DNA of 64,000 nucleotides from SFHK01 sp964554795 (GTDB lineage Bacteria > Bacillota > Clostridia > Christensenellales > Aristaeellaceae): assembly GCA_964554795.1 (NCBI GenBank), contig CAZKQB010000006.1:1-64000 (forward strand), given 5' to 3'. Both the position numbers and the translations under genes were made by a program. Below the pieces are notes generated by a model. The model saw only the letters and a list, made by a program, of their open reading frames with translations. It did no database searches and was not told where the DNA came from. This document shows positions 26,625 through 34,572 of this stretch, piece after piece; the first letter of the stretch is position 1; every line of letters starts with the position of its first letter.

Positions 26625-27659
26625 TCAGACTTCAAAGGCGGAGTGCGCAGCGATCAGCGCGCGGGCAAGGCGGTCGTCCGACGCGCATTTTCCCACGCCT
26701 GTCACGGCGTCATCCTGCGGGCTTGCGCTGACGTTGACGGCCAGCTGCGTTTCGGTTTTCAGACGCTCGGCAAAGCCTTCCAGTAGCGCGCCGCCGCCGG
26801 TGAGATACAGTCCGCTGTCCAGAATGTCGCCGGTCAGCTCCGGCGGCACGTTGTACAGCGCGTCGCAGATGGCTTCCACAATGGCGCGAATGGGCTCGTT
26901 CAGCGCGAGGTACACGTCCATTGCGCAGATGGATTCGGTTGATGGCTTGCCGGTCACGACGTGGCGGCCACGCAGAAGTACCTCGTTTGTTTCGGTGGGG
27001 CGCACGGCGCTGCCGATGTCCTTTTTCAGATCCTCTGCCGTGGCAGGACTGATCACCAGCCCCTTTACCCGCCGGATGTAGCGAACGATGGCTTCATCAA
27101 AGGCCATGGAGCCGGTTTTCATCGTGCGTGAGGCGACGACACCGTTCATAGAGAGAATGGAAATTTCCGTCACGGCACAGCCGACGGAGATCACGAGAAT
27201 GCCTTGTGGACGATCGATCCGGATGCCTGCGCCGATGGCGGCTGCAACGGGGGCTTTGACAATCAGCGCCTTCTTTGCGCCCGCCAATCCCGTGGCCGTT
27301 GCCAGCGCGGCGCGCTCTACACGCGTGGCGCCGTGCGGAACGGTGACGGCCAAGCGGCTTTTTTCGAAGGGACGGCGCTTTTCGCAGGCCTTTTCGGCGA
27401 CAGACAGCATTAGAATAGCCGCCAGCTCGGAGTCGGCTACGCCGCCGTCGATGACCGGCGCAACGAGGATGCTGGCGTCGTCGGTCCGCCCGGCCATGCG
27501 CTGTGCATCTCGGCCCAGGGCGAGTACGTCCGAGGCGTTTTCGCGATTCACCAGCGCGCAGGTAGGTTCGCGCAGCTTTACGCCCTCGTTTTCCAGATAA
27601 ACGGCGGTGCTGCCGGATCCCATATCGATTCCGATGCCGCCGGAAGAAAATACACCCAT
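26625..27659 (-). CDS. mreB: MreB-like actin homologue with altered nucleotide site
   Basis: A 344-residue MreB-type protein at the normal mreB position (maf-mreB-mreC-mreD). Phosphate-1 (GIDMGSGSTAVYL) and the adenosine region (LYLTGGGALLEGFAERL) are kept. Phosphate-2, normally DIGGGTTE, reads SVGCAVTE. The EEPMAAAIG segment reads KAPVAAAIG, so the catalytic Glu and the phosphate-2 Asp are both gone. It may bind nucleotide without normal hydrolysis, or act as a structural MreB/Mbl paralogue. No frameshift or truncation is visible. Confidence 0.85.
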   Translation of the reverse strand: MGVFSSGGIGIDMGSGSTAVYLENEGVKLREPTCALVNRENASDVLALGRDAQRMAGRTDDASILVAPVIDGGVADSELAAILMLSVAEKACEKRRPFEKSRLAVTVPHGATRVERAALATATGLAGAKKALIVKAPVAAAIGAGIRIDRPQGILVISVGCAVTEISILSMNGVVASRTMKTGSMAFDEAIVRYIRRVKGLVISPATAEDLKKDIGSAVRPTETNEVLLRGRHVVTGKPSTESICAMDVYLALNEPIRAIVEAICDALYNVPPELTGDILDSGLYLTGGGALLEGFAERLKTETQLAVNVSASPQDDAVTGVGKCASDDRLARALIAAHSAFEV

Positions 27660-27669
27660 AGCTTGCTCC

Positions 27670-28239
27670 TTATTTCAGAAGACTCTCAAAGCCTTCGTAC
27701 ATTTTGGCAAATTCCTGCGTGGGGAAGCCGACGATATTTTCATAGGAACCCTCATAGCGCTCGACGAAGCCGCGCGCACCGCCCTGAATGGCGTAGGCCC
27801 CGGCCTTGTCCATCGGCTCGCCCGTGGAAACATAGGCACGGATTTCTTCATCTGTAAGTGACCGGAAGAATACCTTCGTGCCAACGACGCGCAGATCACG
27901 GCGGCCTGTCGCGGCGTCCATCAGGCATACGCCGGTGAACACGTCATGCGCACGACCGGAGAGCGCCCTCAGCATATGCGCGGCGTCGTCTGCGTCCGCA
28001 GGCTTGCCCAGCGCCTGACCATCCAGCGCGACCAGTGTGTCCGCGCCTACGATCCAGCCCCTTCCGCAGCTTTGCGCGACCTGTGCAGCCTTGCGAAGTG
28101 CCAGCGTTCGAACCATTTCCTCGGGTGTTCCGGTTACGGTTTCGTCCGCATCGGAGGGGTGAACGGTAAAGGGGATTCCCATGCCCGTCAGCAGCTCACG
28201 CCGTCTCGGCGATGCGGATGCGAGAATCAATGTATGCAT
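27670..28239 (-). CDS. maf: Maf-type nucleoside triphosphate pyrophosphatase
   Basis: A 189-residue protein with the Maf signature SASPRRRELL at its N terminus, DADE, and the GADTLV and KAGAYAIQG motifs. Maf proteins hydrolyse dTTP, UTP or modified pyrimidine triphosphates and are linked to division control. The frame is open beyond 28239, but ATG 28239 follows GAAAGGGA and begins the conserved core. The gene is first in the minus-strand shape/division cluster, as in B. subtilis (there maf-radC-mreB). radC is absent here. Confidence 0.93.
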   Translation of the reverse strand: MHTLILASASPRRRELLTGMGIPFTVHPSDADETVTGTPEEMVRTLALRKAAQVAQSCGRGWIVGADTLVALDGQALGKPADADDAAHMLRALSGRAHDVFTGVCLMDAATGRRDLRVVGTKVFFRSLTDEEIRAYVSTGEPMDKAGAYAIQGGARGFVERYEGSYENIVGFPTQEFAKMYEGFESLLK

Positions 28240-28281
28240 ATTCCAGTCCCTTTCAGGCAATATTCTCTCACTGTACCCTTC

Positions 28282-28310
28282 ATTATAGCATATCTTCCGG
28301 ACAAATGGAA
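28282..28310 (-). promoter_or_regulatory. Likely promoter of the maf-mre-spoIVF cluster
   Basis: On the minus strand, TATAAT lies at 28282-28287 with TTCCAT 17 bases upstream as a weak -35. It is the only clear -10 before maf. Confidence 0.5.
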
Positions 28311-28403
28311 TCCATGGGGCGGATTTGGCTGAAATTTGTTCATTTAATAACTTCAGGATCATATTTCGGCGCGGTTTGCGTTCGCTGGAAACGAAAAGAT
28401 AAC

Positions 28404-28432
28404 TTGCGAACGGAGACTATATCGTGTATAAT
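28404..28432 (+). promoter_or_regulatory. Promoter of rplU-prp-rpmA
   Basis: TTGCGA and TATAAT with a 17-base spacer. Confidence 0.75.
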
Positions 28433-28441
28433 ACATGAGTA

Positions 28442-28500
28442 AGCCGCTCCGGAGTGGCTCTTAAGGCATGCTTGCATGCCGCCTCGTCCGGGCGAGATTA
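28442..28500 (+). ncRNA. Ribosomal protein L21 leader-like RNA
   Basis: Three short hairpins in a row lie between promoter and rplU: GCC-CTCCGGAG-GGC (28443-28458), GGCATGC/GCATGCC (28465-28480) and CTCG/CGAG (28483-28496). Position and compact triple-hairpin form match the L21 leader of Firmicutes, in which free L21 is thought to repress its own mRNA. A covariance-model search was not possible. Confidence 0.6.
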
Positions 28501-28520
28501 GGGTATAGGAGGTGCAACGC

Positions 28521-28829
28521 GTGTACGCAGTCATTCAAACCGGTGGCAAGCAGTACCGCGTCCAGCAGGGCGACGTGATCTTTGTGGAAAAGCTCGATCG
28601 GCAGGCGGACGAAGTGGTGAATTTTGACGTACTGCTTCTGGGCAAGGACGACGAAACCGTGATCGGAGCTCCCGTTGTTGAGGGCGCGAAGGTTGAGGGT
28701 AAGGTTGTCAGCCAGGTCAAGAGCGCGAAGGTGGTCGTGTATAAGTACAAGGCCAAGAAGAACGAGCGGAAAAAGCAGGGTCATCGTCAGCCTTACACGA
28801 AGGTTGAAATTACCGCCATCAACGGCTGA
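28521..28829 (+). CDS. rplU: 50S ribosomal protein L21
   Basis: A 102-residue protein starting MYAVIQTGGKQYRV with the conserved end HRQPYTKVEI. GTG 28521 is the start because AGGAGG (28507-28512) stands 8 bases before it. An upstream GTG at 28512 overlaps the ribosome site itself. The order rplU-prp-rpmA is the standard Firmicute order. Confidence 0.97.
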   Translation: MYAVIQTGGKQYRVQQGDVIFVEKLDRQADEVVNFDVLLLGKDDETVIGAPVVEGAKVEGKVVSQVKSAKVVVYKYKAKKNERKKQGHRQPYTKVEITAING

Positions 28830-28834
28830 ATTTC

Positions 28835-29176
28835 ATGACGAAGGTCGTATTTTTTGAGGACGGAAACGGCAGACTGTGCGGCTTCGAGGCCGCGGGGCAT
28901 GCCGGCTATGCGGAATCGGGAAGGGACATTGTTTGCGCCGCGATTTCCGCACTTACGCAGGCGACGGTTCTGGGGCTTGAGGAGGTTGTGTGCGCGCCCG
29001 TTCAGATGCGAACGGACGAGAACACGGGCTATCTTCGGTGCATGCTTTCCGGTTCGCCGAAAAAAGAGGCGCTTGATCAGGCGCAGGTTCTTTTCCGGAC
29101 ACTCGAAAAAGCTCTGACCGCCATTTCCAACGACTATCCCGGTACCATCCGGATCATCATCAGAGAACGGAGGTAG
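28835..29176 (+). CDS. prp: Ribosomal-processing cysteine protease Prp
   Basis: A 113-residue protein of the YsxB/Prp family with the catalytic pair His22 (GHAGYAESG) and Cys34 (DIVCAAISAL). Prp removes the short N-terminal extension of L27 before it joins the ribosome. The neighbouring rpmA does encode such an extension, so enzyme and substrate are adjacent. The start lies five bases after the rplU stop. Confidence 0.95.
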   Translation: MTKVVFFEDGNGRLCGFEAAGHAGYAESGRDIVCAAISALTQATVLGLEEVVCAPVQMRTDENTGYLRCMLSGSPKKEALDQAQVLFRTLEKALTAISNDYPGTIRIIIRERR

Positions 29177-29180
29177 ACAC

Positions 29181-29477
29181 ATGTTCAAGATGAATCTTCA
29201 GCTGTTCGCGCATAAAAAAGGAATGGGTTCTTCGCGTAACGGCCGTGACAGCCATGCGCAGCGCCTGGGCACCAAGCGCGCGGATGGTCAGTTCGTTCTT
29301 GCGGGCAACATCCTTGTTCGTCAGCGCGGCACCAAAATTCATCCCGGCCTGAATGTGGGCATCGGTGATGACGATACGCTGTATGCAAAGATGGACGGCG
29401 TCGTGAAGTTCGAACGCCACGGCAAGGATAAGAAGAAGGTCAGCATTTATCCGAAGACCGAAGCCGCCGCCGAATAA
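29181..29477 (+). CDS. rpmA: 50S ribosomal protein L27 with cleavable N-terminal extension
   Basis: A 98-residue protein. The N terminus MFKMNLQLFAHKKGMGSS holds the Prp recognition sequence: cleavage is expected after the Phe of NLQLF, leaving AHKKG, the mature start in bacteria without an extension. The rest (GQFVLAGNILVRQRGTKIHPG) is the conserved L27 core. A terminator follows. Confidence 0.97.
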   Translation: MFKMNLQLFAHKKGMGSSRNGRDSHAQRLGTKRADGQFVLAGNILVRQRGTKIHPGLNVGIGDDDTLYAKMDGVVKFERHGKDKKKVSIYPKTEAAAE

Positions 29478-29493
29478 GCGAAAAGCGAAAATT

Positions 29494-29530
29494 ACCCGCG
29501 CAGAGGTTTTCCTCCGGCGCGGGTTTTTAT
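29494..29530 (+). terminator. Intrinsic terminator after rpmA
   Basis: ACCCGCGC (29494-29501) pairs with GCGCGGGT (29517-29524), followed by TTTTATTT. Confidence 0.9.
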
Positions 29531-29555
29531 TTCAGCAGGTGTTGATTGTAAACAA

Positions 29556-30353
29556 ATGAGAGAGATGAATTTGCGCCTTACGCTGATGGACAGCGCGCAG
29601 GCATTCCACTGGCGGGAAATCGGCGGCGTTTTTGCTGCGGTTGTGGACGGACGCGTGCTTACGAGCGCGGATGAGGACGCGCATGCCCAGGCGTACTTTG
29701 ATGACGCGCGGGACTATTCGCGTCTCATGAAGGACTGCGCGTCGTATCCCATTGCTGCGAAGGCGGTTCAGGCCACGCCGGGGCTGCGGGTGCTCAATCA
29801 GCCGCCGTGGGAGGCGCTTGTTCAGTTTATTCTGTCGGCAAATAACAATGTGGCGCGCATTCGCGCGCTGGTTACGATGCTGAACGAAGCATATGGAGAA
29901 AGGCATGCGTTTCGCGGCGAGACGCTGTTTGGCTTTCCGAGGCCGGAGGTGCTGGCGCAGCTTACAGAAGCGGAGCTCCGCCTGCGCGTAACCTGCGGCT
30001 ATCGCGCGGCGTATCTGATCGGTACGGCGCGCATAGTGGCGGACGGCTTTCCGCTTGGCGCTCTTTCCTCAATGCCGATTGAGCGGGCGCGCGAGGAACT
30101 GATGCGTCTGCCTGGCGTTGGGCCAAAGGTGGCGGACTGCGTGTTGCTGTTTGGCTGTCGGCATGCCGATGCGTTTCCGGTGGATGTGTGGGTGAAGCGG
30201 CTGATGGCCGACTGGTTCGGCGTGACCGGCTCGCCCGCGTTTCTGGCGCGCGAAGCGCGTCGGATGTTTGGGGCAGGCTGCGGGCTCATCCAGCAGTCGC
30301 TGTTCCACGCGGCGCGCGTGGGGCTGATTGAAACCGGAGGAAAAGCGGTATGA
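29556..30353 (+). CDS. ogg: 8-oxoguanine DNA glycosylase, OGG1 family
   Basis: A 265-residue protein with an OGG N-terminal domain (FHWRE) and a helix-hairpin-helix GPD domain (LPGVGPKVADC). The catalytic Lys191, Cys195 and Asp210 (FPVDVWV) match Lys249, Cys253 and Asp268 of human OGG1. It removes oxidised guanine and nicks the strand, and it complements the MutT-like Nudix protein at 6 kb. The ribosome site before ATG 29556 is weak; ATG 29565 is an alternative. Its stop overlaps the next start. Confidence 0.92.
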   Translation: MREMNLRLTLMDSAQAFHWREIGGVFAAVVDGRVLTSADEDAHAQAYFDDARDYSRLMKDCASYPIAAKAVQATPGLRVLNQPPWEALVQFILSANNNVARIRALVTMLNEAYGERHAFRGETLFGFPRPEVLAQLTEAELRLRVTCGYRAAYLIGTARIVADGFPLGALSSMPIERAREELMRLPGVGPKVADCVLLFGCRHADAFPVDVWVKRLMADWFGVTGSPAFLAREARRMFGAGCGLIQQSLFHAARVGLIETGGKAV

Positions 30354-31048
30354 CGGGCGTATTGGTGAATTTTGCAACGGTGGTCGCGGGTGGGCTGGCC
30401 GGAAGCCTCATCAGAAAGGGCGTACCGGATCGCCTGCGGGCAGCGATTACGAACGGAATCGCGCTGTGTGTGCTGGTGATTGGCATATCGGGCGCAATTG
30501 AAACGCAGAATCAGCTGCTGATGATTATTTGTATCGTGGTTGGCACGCTGATTGGCGAGGCGCTGAACATTGAACGAGGCATCGAACGGATGGGCGACGG
30601 CATTCAGCGCATGTTTTCCGCAGGGAATGGGTTCGCAGAGGGCTTTGTTTCGGCTACGCTGCTTTTTTCCGTGGGCTCGATGGCCGTAGTCGGCTCGCTG
30701 GACGCGGGCTTTGGAAACAACGCCACGCTGCTGGCCAAGGCGGCGCTGGACGGCGTATCGGCGCTGATGTTTGCTTCGACCTATGGCTGGAGCGTTGCGT
30801 TGTCGGCCGTGCCGCTTACGGTGTATCAGGGGCTGATCGCGCTCCTGGCTGTATGGGTAAAGCCGTATCTTGGCGCGAATGTGATCGTCGAGATGAAGGC
30901 GGTGGGCAGTGTTCTGATCATCGCGCTGAGCGTGAACATGCTGGGATTTCTAAAGGAAGGAAAACTGCGGGTGGCAAACATGCTGCCGTCGATGTTCCTT
31001 CCGATTCTGATATTGCCGCTGGAAGCATGGATTCGCAGCCTGTTCTGA
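30350..31048 (+). CDS. DUF554 family membrane protein
   Basis: A 232-residue protein with about seven hydrophobic helices. The N terminus (GVLVNFATVVAGGLAGSLI), the GDGIQRMF and GFVSATLLFSVGSMAVVGSLDAG segments and the end (NMLPSMFLPI) are typical of DUF554 (YdfK-like). Function is unknown. The start overlaps the ogg stop by four bases, so translation is coupled. Confidence 0.88.
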   Translation: MTGVLVNFATVVAGGLAGSLIRKGVPDRLRAAITNGIALCVLVIGISGAIETQNQLLMIICIVVGTLIGEALNIERGIERMGDGIQRMFSAGNGFAEGFVSATLLFSVGSMAVVGSLDAGFGNNATLLAKAALDGVSALMFASTYGWSVALSAVPLTVYQGLIALLAVWVKPYLGANVIVEMKAVGSVLIIALSVNMLGFLKEGKLRVANMLPSMFLPILILPLEAWIRSLF

Positions 31049-31066
31049 CGGAGAAAGAGGTGCGGA

Positions 31067-32011
31067 ATGACGAAGGAAGCGCTTGAGGCGCGGGCGCGTG
31101 CCCTTGGCTTTGACAGGGTCTGGGCGCTGCAGCCGATTTATGCGCCGAGAGGGCGCGTGCACCGTTTGAATACGAACGTAGCGGATGATCCGGAAACGCT
31201 TGCACGCGGAACCCAGACGGTCCTCTTGCTATTGAAGGGCTATACACCCTATCGCGCGGCGGCGGAAAACGACCATGGCGCGATGATTTCTGCATATTAT
31301 GCGGCGTCCAACAGGGCATATGCCGCGGCGAGGGAGCTGGCAAGGGAGCTTCGTGAGGAGGGCTGGCATACGCTGGCCGGTGCGCAGATTGCCATCAAAC
31401 CCATGATGGCGAGGTATGGCCTTGGGCTGGAGGGGTATAATACGCTGATTGCCGTGGATGGGCTTGGGTCGCGCTTTCATGCGCAGGTGATCCTGACGGA
31501 CGCGCCGTTTGCACGTGAGCCGCTTCCGGAGCTGGGGTGCAGTGTGGATGAACGATGCCGCGGCTGCCGCGCATGCGCGCAGGCCTGTCCCGTGGGCGCC
31601 ATATCCGATACGGGTGTGGATATTGAAAAATGCTTGCGCGCTCGCTCGGAAGGCGAGCTCATTCCGCAGGAGCTTCGACCGCTGTACGAAAACCGGCTGC
31701 TGGGCTGCGAGATATGCCAGAACGTATGCCCACGCAACGCCAGGGAAACGCAGGAAATGCCTGCGGACGTGAGCGAATCGCTGGCGCTGGCACGGCTGCT
31801 TCGCGGCGATCTGGGCGCGCTTGCCGATGAAATCGGAAGAAACTATGCGCGGAAGACGCGCATCCGGGTAAAGGCGGCGATGATTGCGGGCAATCTGCGC
31901 CGCATGGACTGCATGGAGGCGCTGAAGGCGCTTGCGCACTCGGATTCAGAACGCGAAAGCGAGATGGCCGCATGGGCCATACGACAAATAGAAGGGAAGG
32001 AAACCACATGA
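31067..32011 (+). CDS. QueG-like iron-sulphur protein (epoxyqueuosine reductase family)
   Basis: A 314-residue protein. The N-terminal part is a QueG-like cobalamin-binding region (GLGLEGYNTLIAVDGLGSRF). A double [4Fe-4S] module follows (CRGCRACAQACP at about 165, a further Cys in EKC, and CEICQNVCPRN), and a short HEAT-like tail ends the protein. QueG makes queuosine in tRNA with the help of B12. The usual GKNTLLI core is altered and no tgt, queA or other queuosine gene is near, so the substrate could differ. Confidence 0.7.
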   Translation: MTKEALEARARALGFDRVWALQPIYAPRGRVHRLNTNVADDPETLARGTQTVLLLLKGYTPYRAAAENDHGAMISAYYAASNRAYAAARELARELREEGWHTLAGAQIAIKPMMARYGLGLEGYNTLIAVDGLGSRFHAQVILTDAPFAREPLPELGCSVDERCRGCRACAQACPVGAISDTGVDIEKCLRARSEGELIPQELRPLYENRLLGCEICQNVCPRNARETQEMPADVSESLALARLLRGDLGALADEIGRNYARKTRIRVKAAMIAGNLRRMDCMEALKALAHSDSERESEMAAWAIRQIEGKETT

Positions 32012-32841
32012 GAATCGGCGTTCGCGGACATGACTATGGTACGGCCACTGCGGCGGAGCTTGCGCGGCGGATTTCCGAAGCGGGGTTCGACTGTTTGCAG
32101 CTTGCGCTTCACAAGGCGATTAAGGGTGTGCAGCCGGAATACGGGCGGCTGAATCCAGGATTCTGCTATGACGTGCGGCATGCGTTTGAGGACAGGCATC
32201 TGGAGGTGGCTGTGCTCGGTTGCTATATCGATCCGGCTACGCCGGACGAGGAAAAGCGCCTGTACGATGTGAAGCGCTTTCGCGAGCAGGTGGCCTATTG
32301 TCGACAGCTGGGCTCGAATATTGTTGCGACGGAAACCAGCGGCTATCAGGGCGACGAGGCCGGCCGCGAGGTGCAGTTTGCCCGCCTGACGGACAGTGTG
32401 CTTCGCATGGTGGAGCAGGCGGAGCGCTTTGGCGTGTTTGTCGGCATCGAGCCGGTGTATGTGCACACGTTGAATACGCCCAGGCTTACGCGCCGTCTTC
32501 TGGATATCGTTGCCTGCGACAACATGCAGATCGTTCTCGATCCGATCAATCTGCTTTCTCCGGAGACGATCGGTCGCCAGCGCGAGATCCTTGACGAATG
32601 CTTTGCGTTGTTTGGAGACCGGATTGTAGCCATTCATGCCAAGGATGTTCAGCTTGACGAGAACGGTCGTTTCCGTCCCTGCGTAATCGGCGACGGATTG
32701 TTCGATCACGCGTATTTCTATGAGAAGCTCGCGAAGGTTAAGCCGGGTATCAGCGTGCTACGCGAGGAAGCGCATCCGGAGACGGCTGCGAAGGATATTG
32801 CCCGGCTGAAGCAGTTCATTGCGCGGGCGGAGGGTGTATGA
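32008..32841 (+). CDS. Sugar phosphate isomerase/epimerase family protein
   Basis: A 277-residue TIM barrel of the AP-endonuclease-2 / xylose-isomerase-like type. Likely metal ligands lie in GIEPVY (Glu), IVLDPIN (Asp), IHAKD (His, Asp) and VLREE (Glu). Substrate unknown. ATG 32008 overlaps the previous stop (ATGA) after AAGGAA; the open frame before it lies inside the QueG-like gene. It is one of two such barrels in this operon. Confidence 0.85.
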   Translation: MRIGVRGHDYGTATAAELARRISEAGFDCLQLALHKAIKGVQPEYGRLNPGFCYDVRHAFEDRHLEVAVLGCYIDPATPDEEKRLYDVKRFREQVAYCRQLGSNIVATETSGYQGDEAGREVQFARLTDSVLRMVEQAERFGVFVGIEPVYVHTLNTPRLTRRLLDIVACDNMQIVLDPINLLSPETIGRQREILDECFALFGDRIVAIHAKDVQLDENGRFRPCVIGDGLFDHAYFYEKLAKVKPGISVLREEAHPETAAKDIARLKQFIARAEGV

Positions 32842-33311
32842 CGTTTGGCATTGCACTGATTCGATTTTCACTGTATTGCGTGATTGTGGGAATCGTTTTA
32901 ATGATTGTCGGCATGGCGATTCCGAGGCGCTTCCGACCGGACGCATTTCCGTTTCGGCCATGGCGGTTTGAGACGACGGAGTTTTTTAAAAGGCTTCGCG
33001 TGTCACGCTGGAAGAGCTATATGCCGGACGCCAGCCGCGTCGTGCGCGGCATGACGCGCAAGCTGGCCGGCAACGACTCGAGCAGCGCGCATCTTGCACG
33101 TCTGGTGCAGGAAACTTGTGTGGCGGAGCTGACGCACTGGATCCTGATGGCGGTTTGCCCGGCGTCGCTTGTGTTTGCACCGTGTGAGTGGACGCCTTTG
33201 TTTATCCTGCTGTATGACGTCGGAAACCTGCCGTTCATCGTGATACAGCGCTACAATCGGCCGCGGATGATGAAAATTCTGCGGATGAGGGAAGAGAGGG
33301 AAAGCGCATGA
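32838..33311 (+). CDS. Small membrane protein of the CrtO (glycosyl-diaponeurosporenoate acyltransferase) family
   Basis: A 157-residue protein with an N-terminal membrane helix (about 8-27), a central basic stretch (RWKSYMPDASR), a second hydrophobic pair (about 95-135) containing AELTHW, and the ending QRYNRPR. The E/H motif and the YNRPR ending match the CrtO acyltransferase-like family. That name comes from staphyloxanthin synthesis, but most relatives have no known substrate and no carotenoid genes are here. It overlaps both neighbours by four bases. Confidence 0.65.
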   Translation: MTFGIALIRFSLYCVIVGIVLMIVGMAIPRRFRPDAFPFRPWRFETTEFFKRLRVSRWKSYMPDASRVVRGMTRKLAGNDSSSAHLARLVQETCVAELTHWILMAVCPASLVFAPCEWTPLFILLYDVGNLPFIVIQRYNRPRMMKILRMREERESA

Positions 33312-34039
33312 AGCGTGCAGGTCTGGTTTCAATCACATTTCGAAAGAAAACGCCTCGGGAGATTGTGGAGCTGATGAAGCGCGCGGGGCTGTCTCAGGTG
33401 GAATGGGGCGGCGATGTGCACGTGAGGCCGGGCGCGGGGAATGCAGCGGAGGTTAGACGCATGACGGAGGGCGAGGGCCTGCGCGTGAGTGCATACGGCA
33501 GCTATTATCGGCTGGAGGAAAACGATTTTGGGCCGTGGCTGGATGAGGCGGAAGCGCTGGGCGCGCCGGTGATTCGTGTGTGGGCAGGCCGAAAGGGCAG
33601 TGCCGAGACGGACGAGCATGAGCGAGAAATGCTGGTTCGGACGCTGAACGACTGCGTTCGGCAGGCCGCGGAGCGAAGCATCGTCGTGTCGCTGGAATAC
33701 CACCCGGGCACGCTGACGGATAGCCGGGACAGTGTGCGGCGCCTGATGGAGGAAAGCGCTGTGTCGTTCCATTGGCAGCCACGCTGGGATTGGACGGAGG
33801 AGGAGCGCCTTGCAGCGCTAAAGGAGGTTGCGCCGCGGCTGACCTGTATTCACACGTTTACGTGGCGGCATACGGAGCAGGGAATTATTCGTTTGCCGCT
33901 GTCGGACGGCATGGAGATGTGGAAAAAGGTTCTGCCTGTCAGCGCGAACGCGCCCATGCTTCTGGAATTCGTTGAAAACGACAGCGACGAGGCGCTTTTG
34001 CGCGATGCGGCGTGGCTTCTTGCCGCGCTCGAAAAATAA
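33308..34039 (+). CDS. Sugar phosphate isomerase/epimerase family protein (divergent)
   Basis: A 243-residue TIM barrel similar in plan to the previous isomerase but shorter. VSLEYHPGT supplies a likely metal Glu and His, TCIHTFTW a second His, and LLEFVEND a late Glu. The region FHWQPRWDWT replaces the usual metal-site Asp strand, so the chemistry may differ. It is last in the coupled run, and the next gene has its own promoter. Confidence 0.78.
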   Translation: MKRAGLVSITFRKKTPREIVELMKRAGLSQVEWGGDVHVRPGAGNAAEVRRMTEGEGLRVSAYGSYYRLEENDFGPWLDEAEALGAPVIRVWAGRKGSAETDEHEREMLVRTLNDCVRQAAERSIVVSLEYHPGTLTDSRDSVRRLMEESAVSFHWQPRWDWTEEERLAALKEVAPRLTCIHTFTWRHTEQGIIRLPLSDGMEMWKKVLPVSANAPMLLEFVENDSDEALLRDAAWLLAALEK

Positions 34040-34042
34040 AGG

Positions 34043-34071
34043 TTTACAACCGGCGGCGTTCATGGTATAAT
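34043..34071 (+). promoter_or_regulatory. Promoter of smpB (and possibly ssrA)
   Basis: TTTACA and TATAAT with a 17-base spacer, 28 bases before ATG 34100. Confidence 0.7.
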
Positions 34072-34099
34072 AAACGATGCATGACAGGAGGCGAAGGGG

Positions 34100-34558
34100 A
34101 TGCCGGATTCGGAGATCAAGGTAGTGGCGCAAAATCGAAAAGCCCGGCATGATTACTTCGTGGAAGAAACCTTCGAAGCGGGCATTGAGCTGCGCGGCAC
34201 GGAGGTCAAGTCCATTCGCCTCGGAAAATGCAACTTGAAGGATTGCTATGCGGCGGTTGAGCGCGGCGAGATGCTGGTGTACGGCATGCACATCAGTCCC
34301 TACGAAAAAGGGAATATCTTCAATACCGATCCGCTGCGCCCGAAACGTCTTCTGATGCACAAGGCGGAAATCCGTAAGCTCGATCAGACTACGGTTCTGA
34401 AGGGCATGACCCTGATTCCGCTGAGCGTATATCTGAAGAAGGGGCGCATGAAAGTGCAGCTGGGTCTGTGTCGTGGCAAAAAGAACTACGATAAACGCGA
34501 CGACATGGCCAAACGCGATGCAAACCGCGAAATTGAGCGCAGCATGCGCCAGAAATAG
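34100..34558 (+). CDS. smpB: SsrA-binding protein SmpB
   Basis: A 152-residue protein with the SmpB core (NRKARHDYFVEETFEAGIELRGTEVKS is the conserved opening; CNLKDCYA and LYLKKGR-like segments follow). It carries tmRNA to stalled ribosomes. The basic C-terminal tail that enters the mRNA channel is present (KRDDMAKRDANREIERSMRQK). The tmRNA gene starts 14 bases after its stop. Confidence 0.97.
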   Translation: MPDSEIKVVAQNRKARHDYFVEETFEAGIELRGTEVKSIRLGKCNLKDCYAAVERGEMLVYGMHISPYEKGNIFNTDPLRPKRLLMHKAEIRKLDQTTVLKGMTLIPLSVYLKKGRMKVQLGLCRGKKNYDKRDDMAKRDANREIERSMRQK

Positions 34559-34572
34559 CAGTCCGGAATCAT

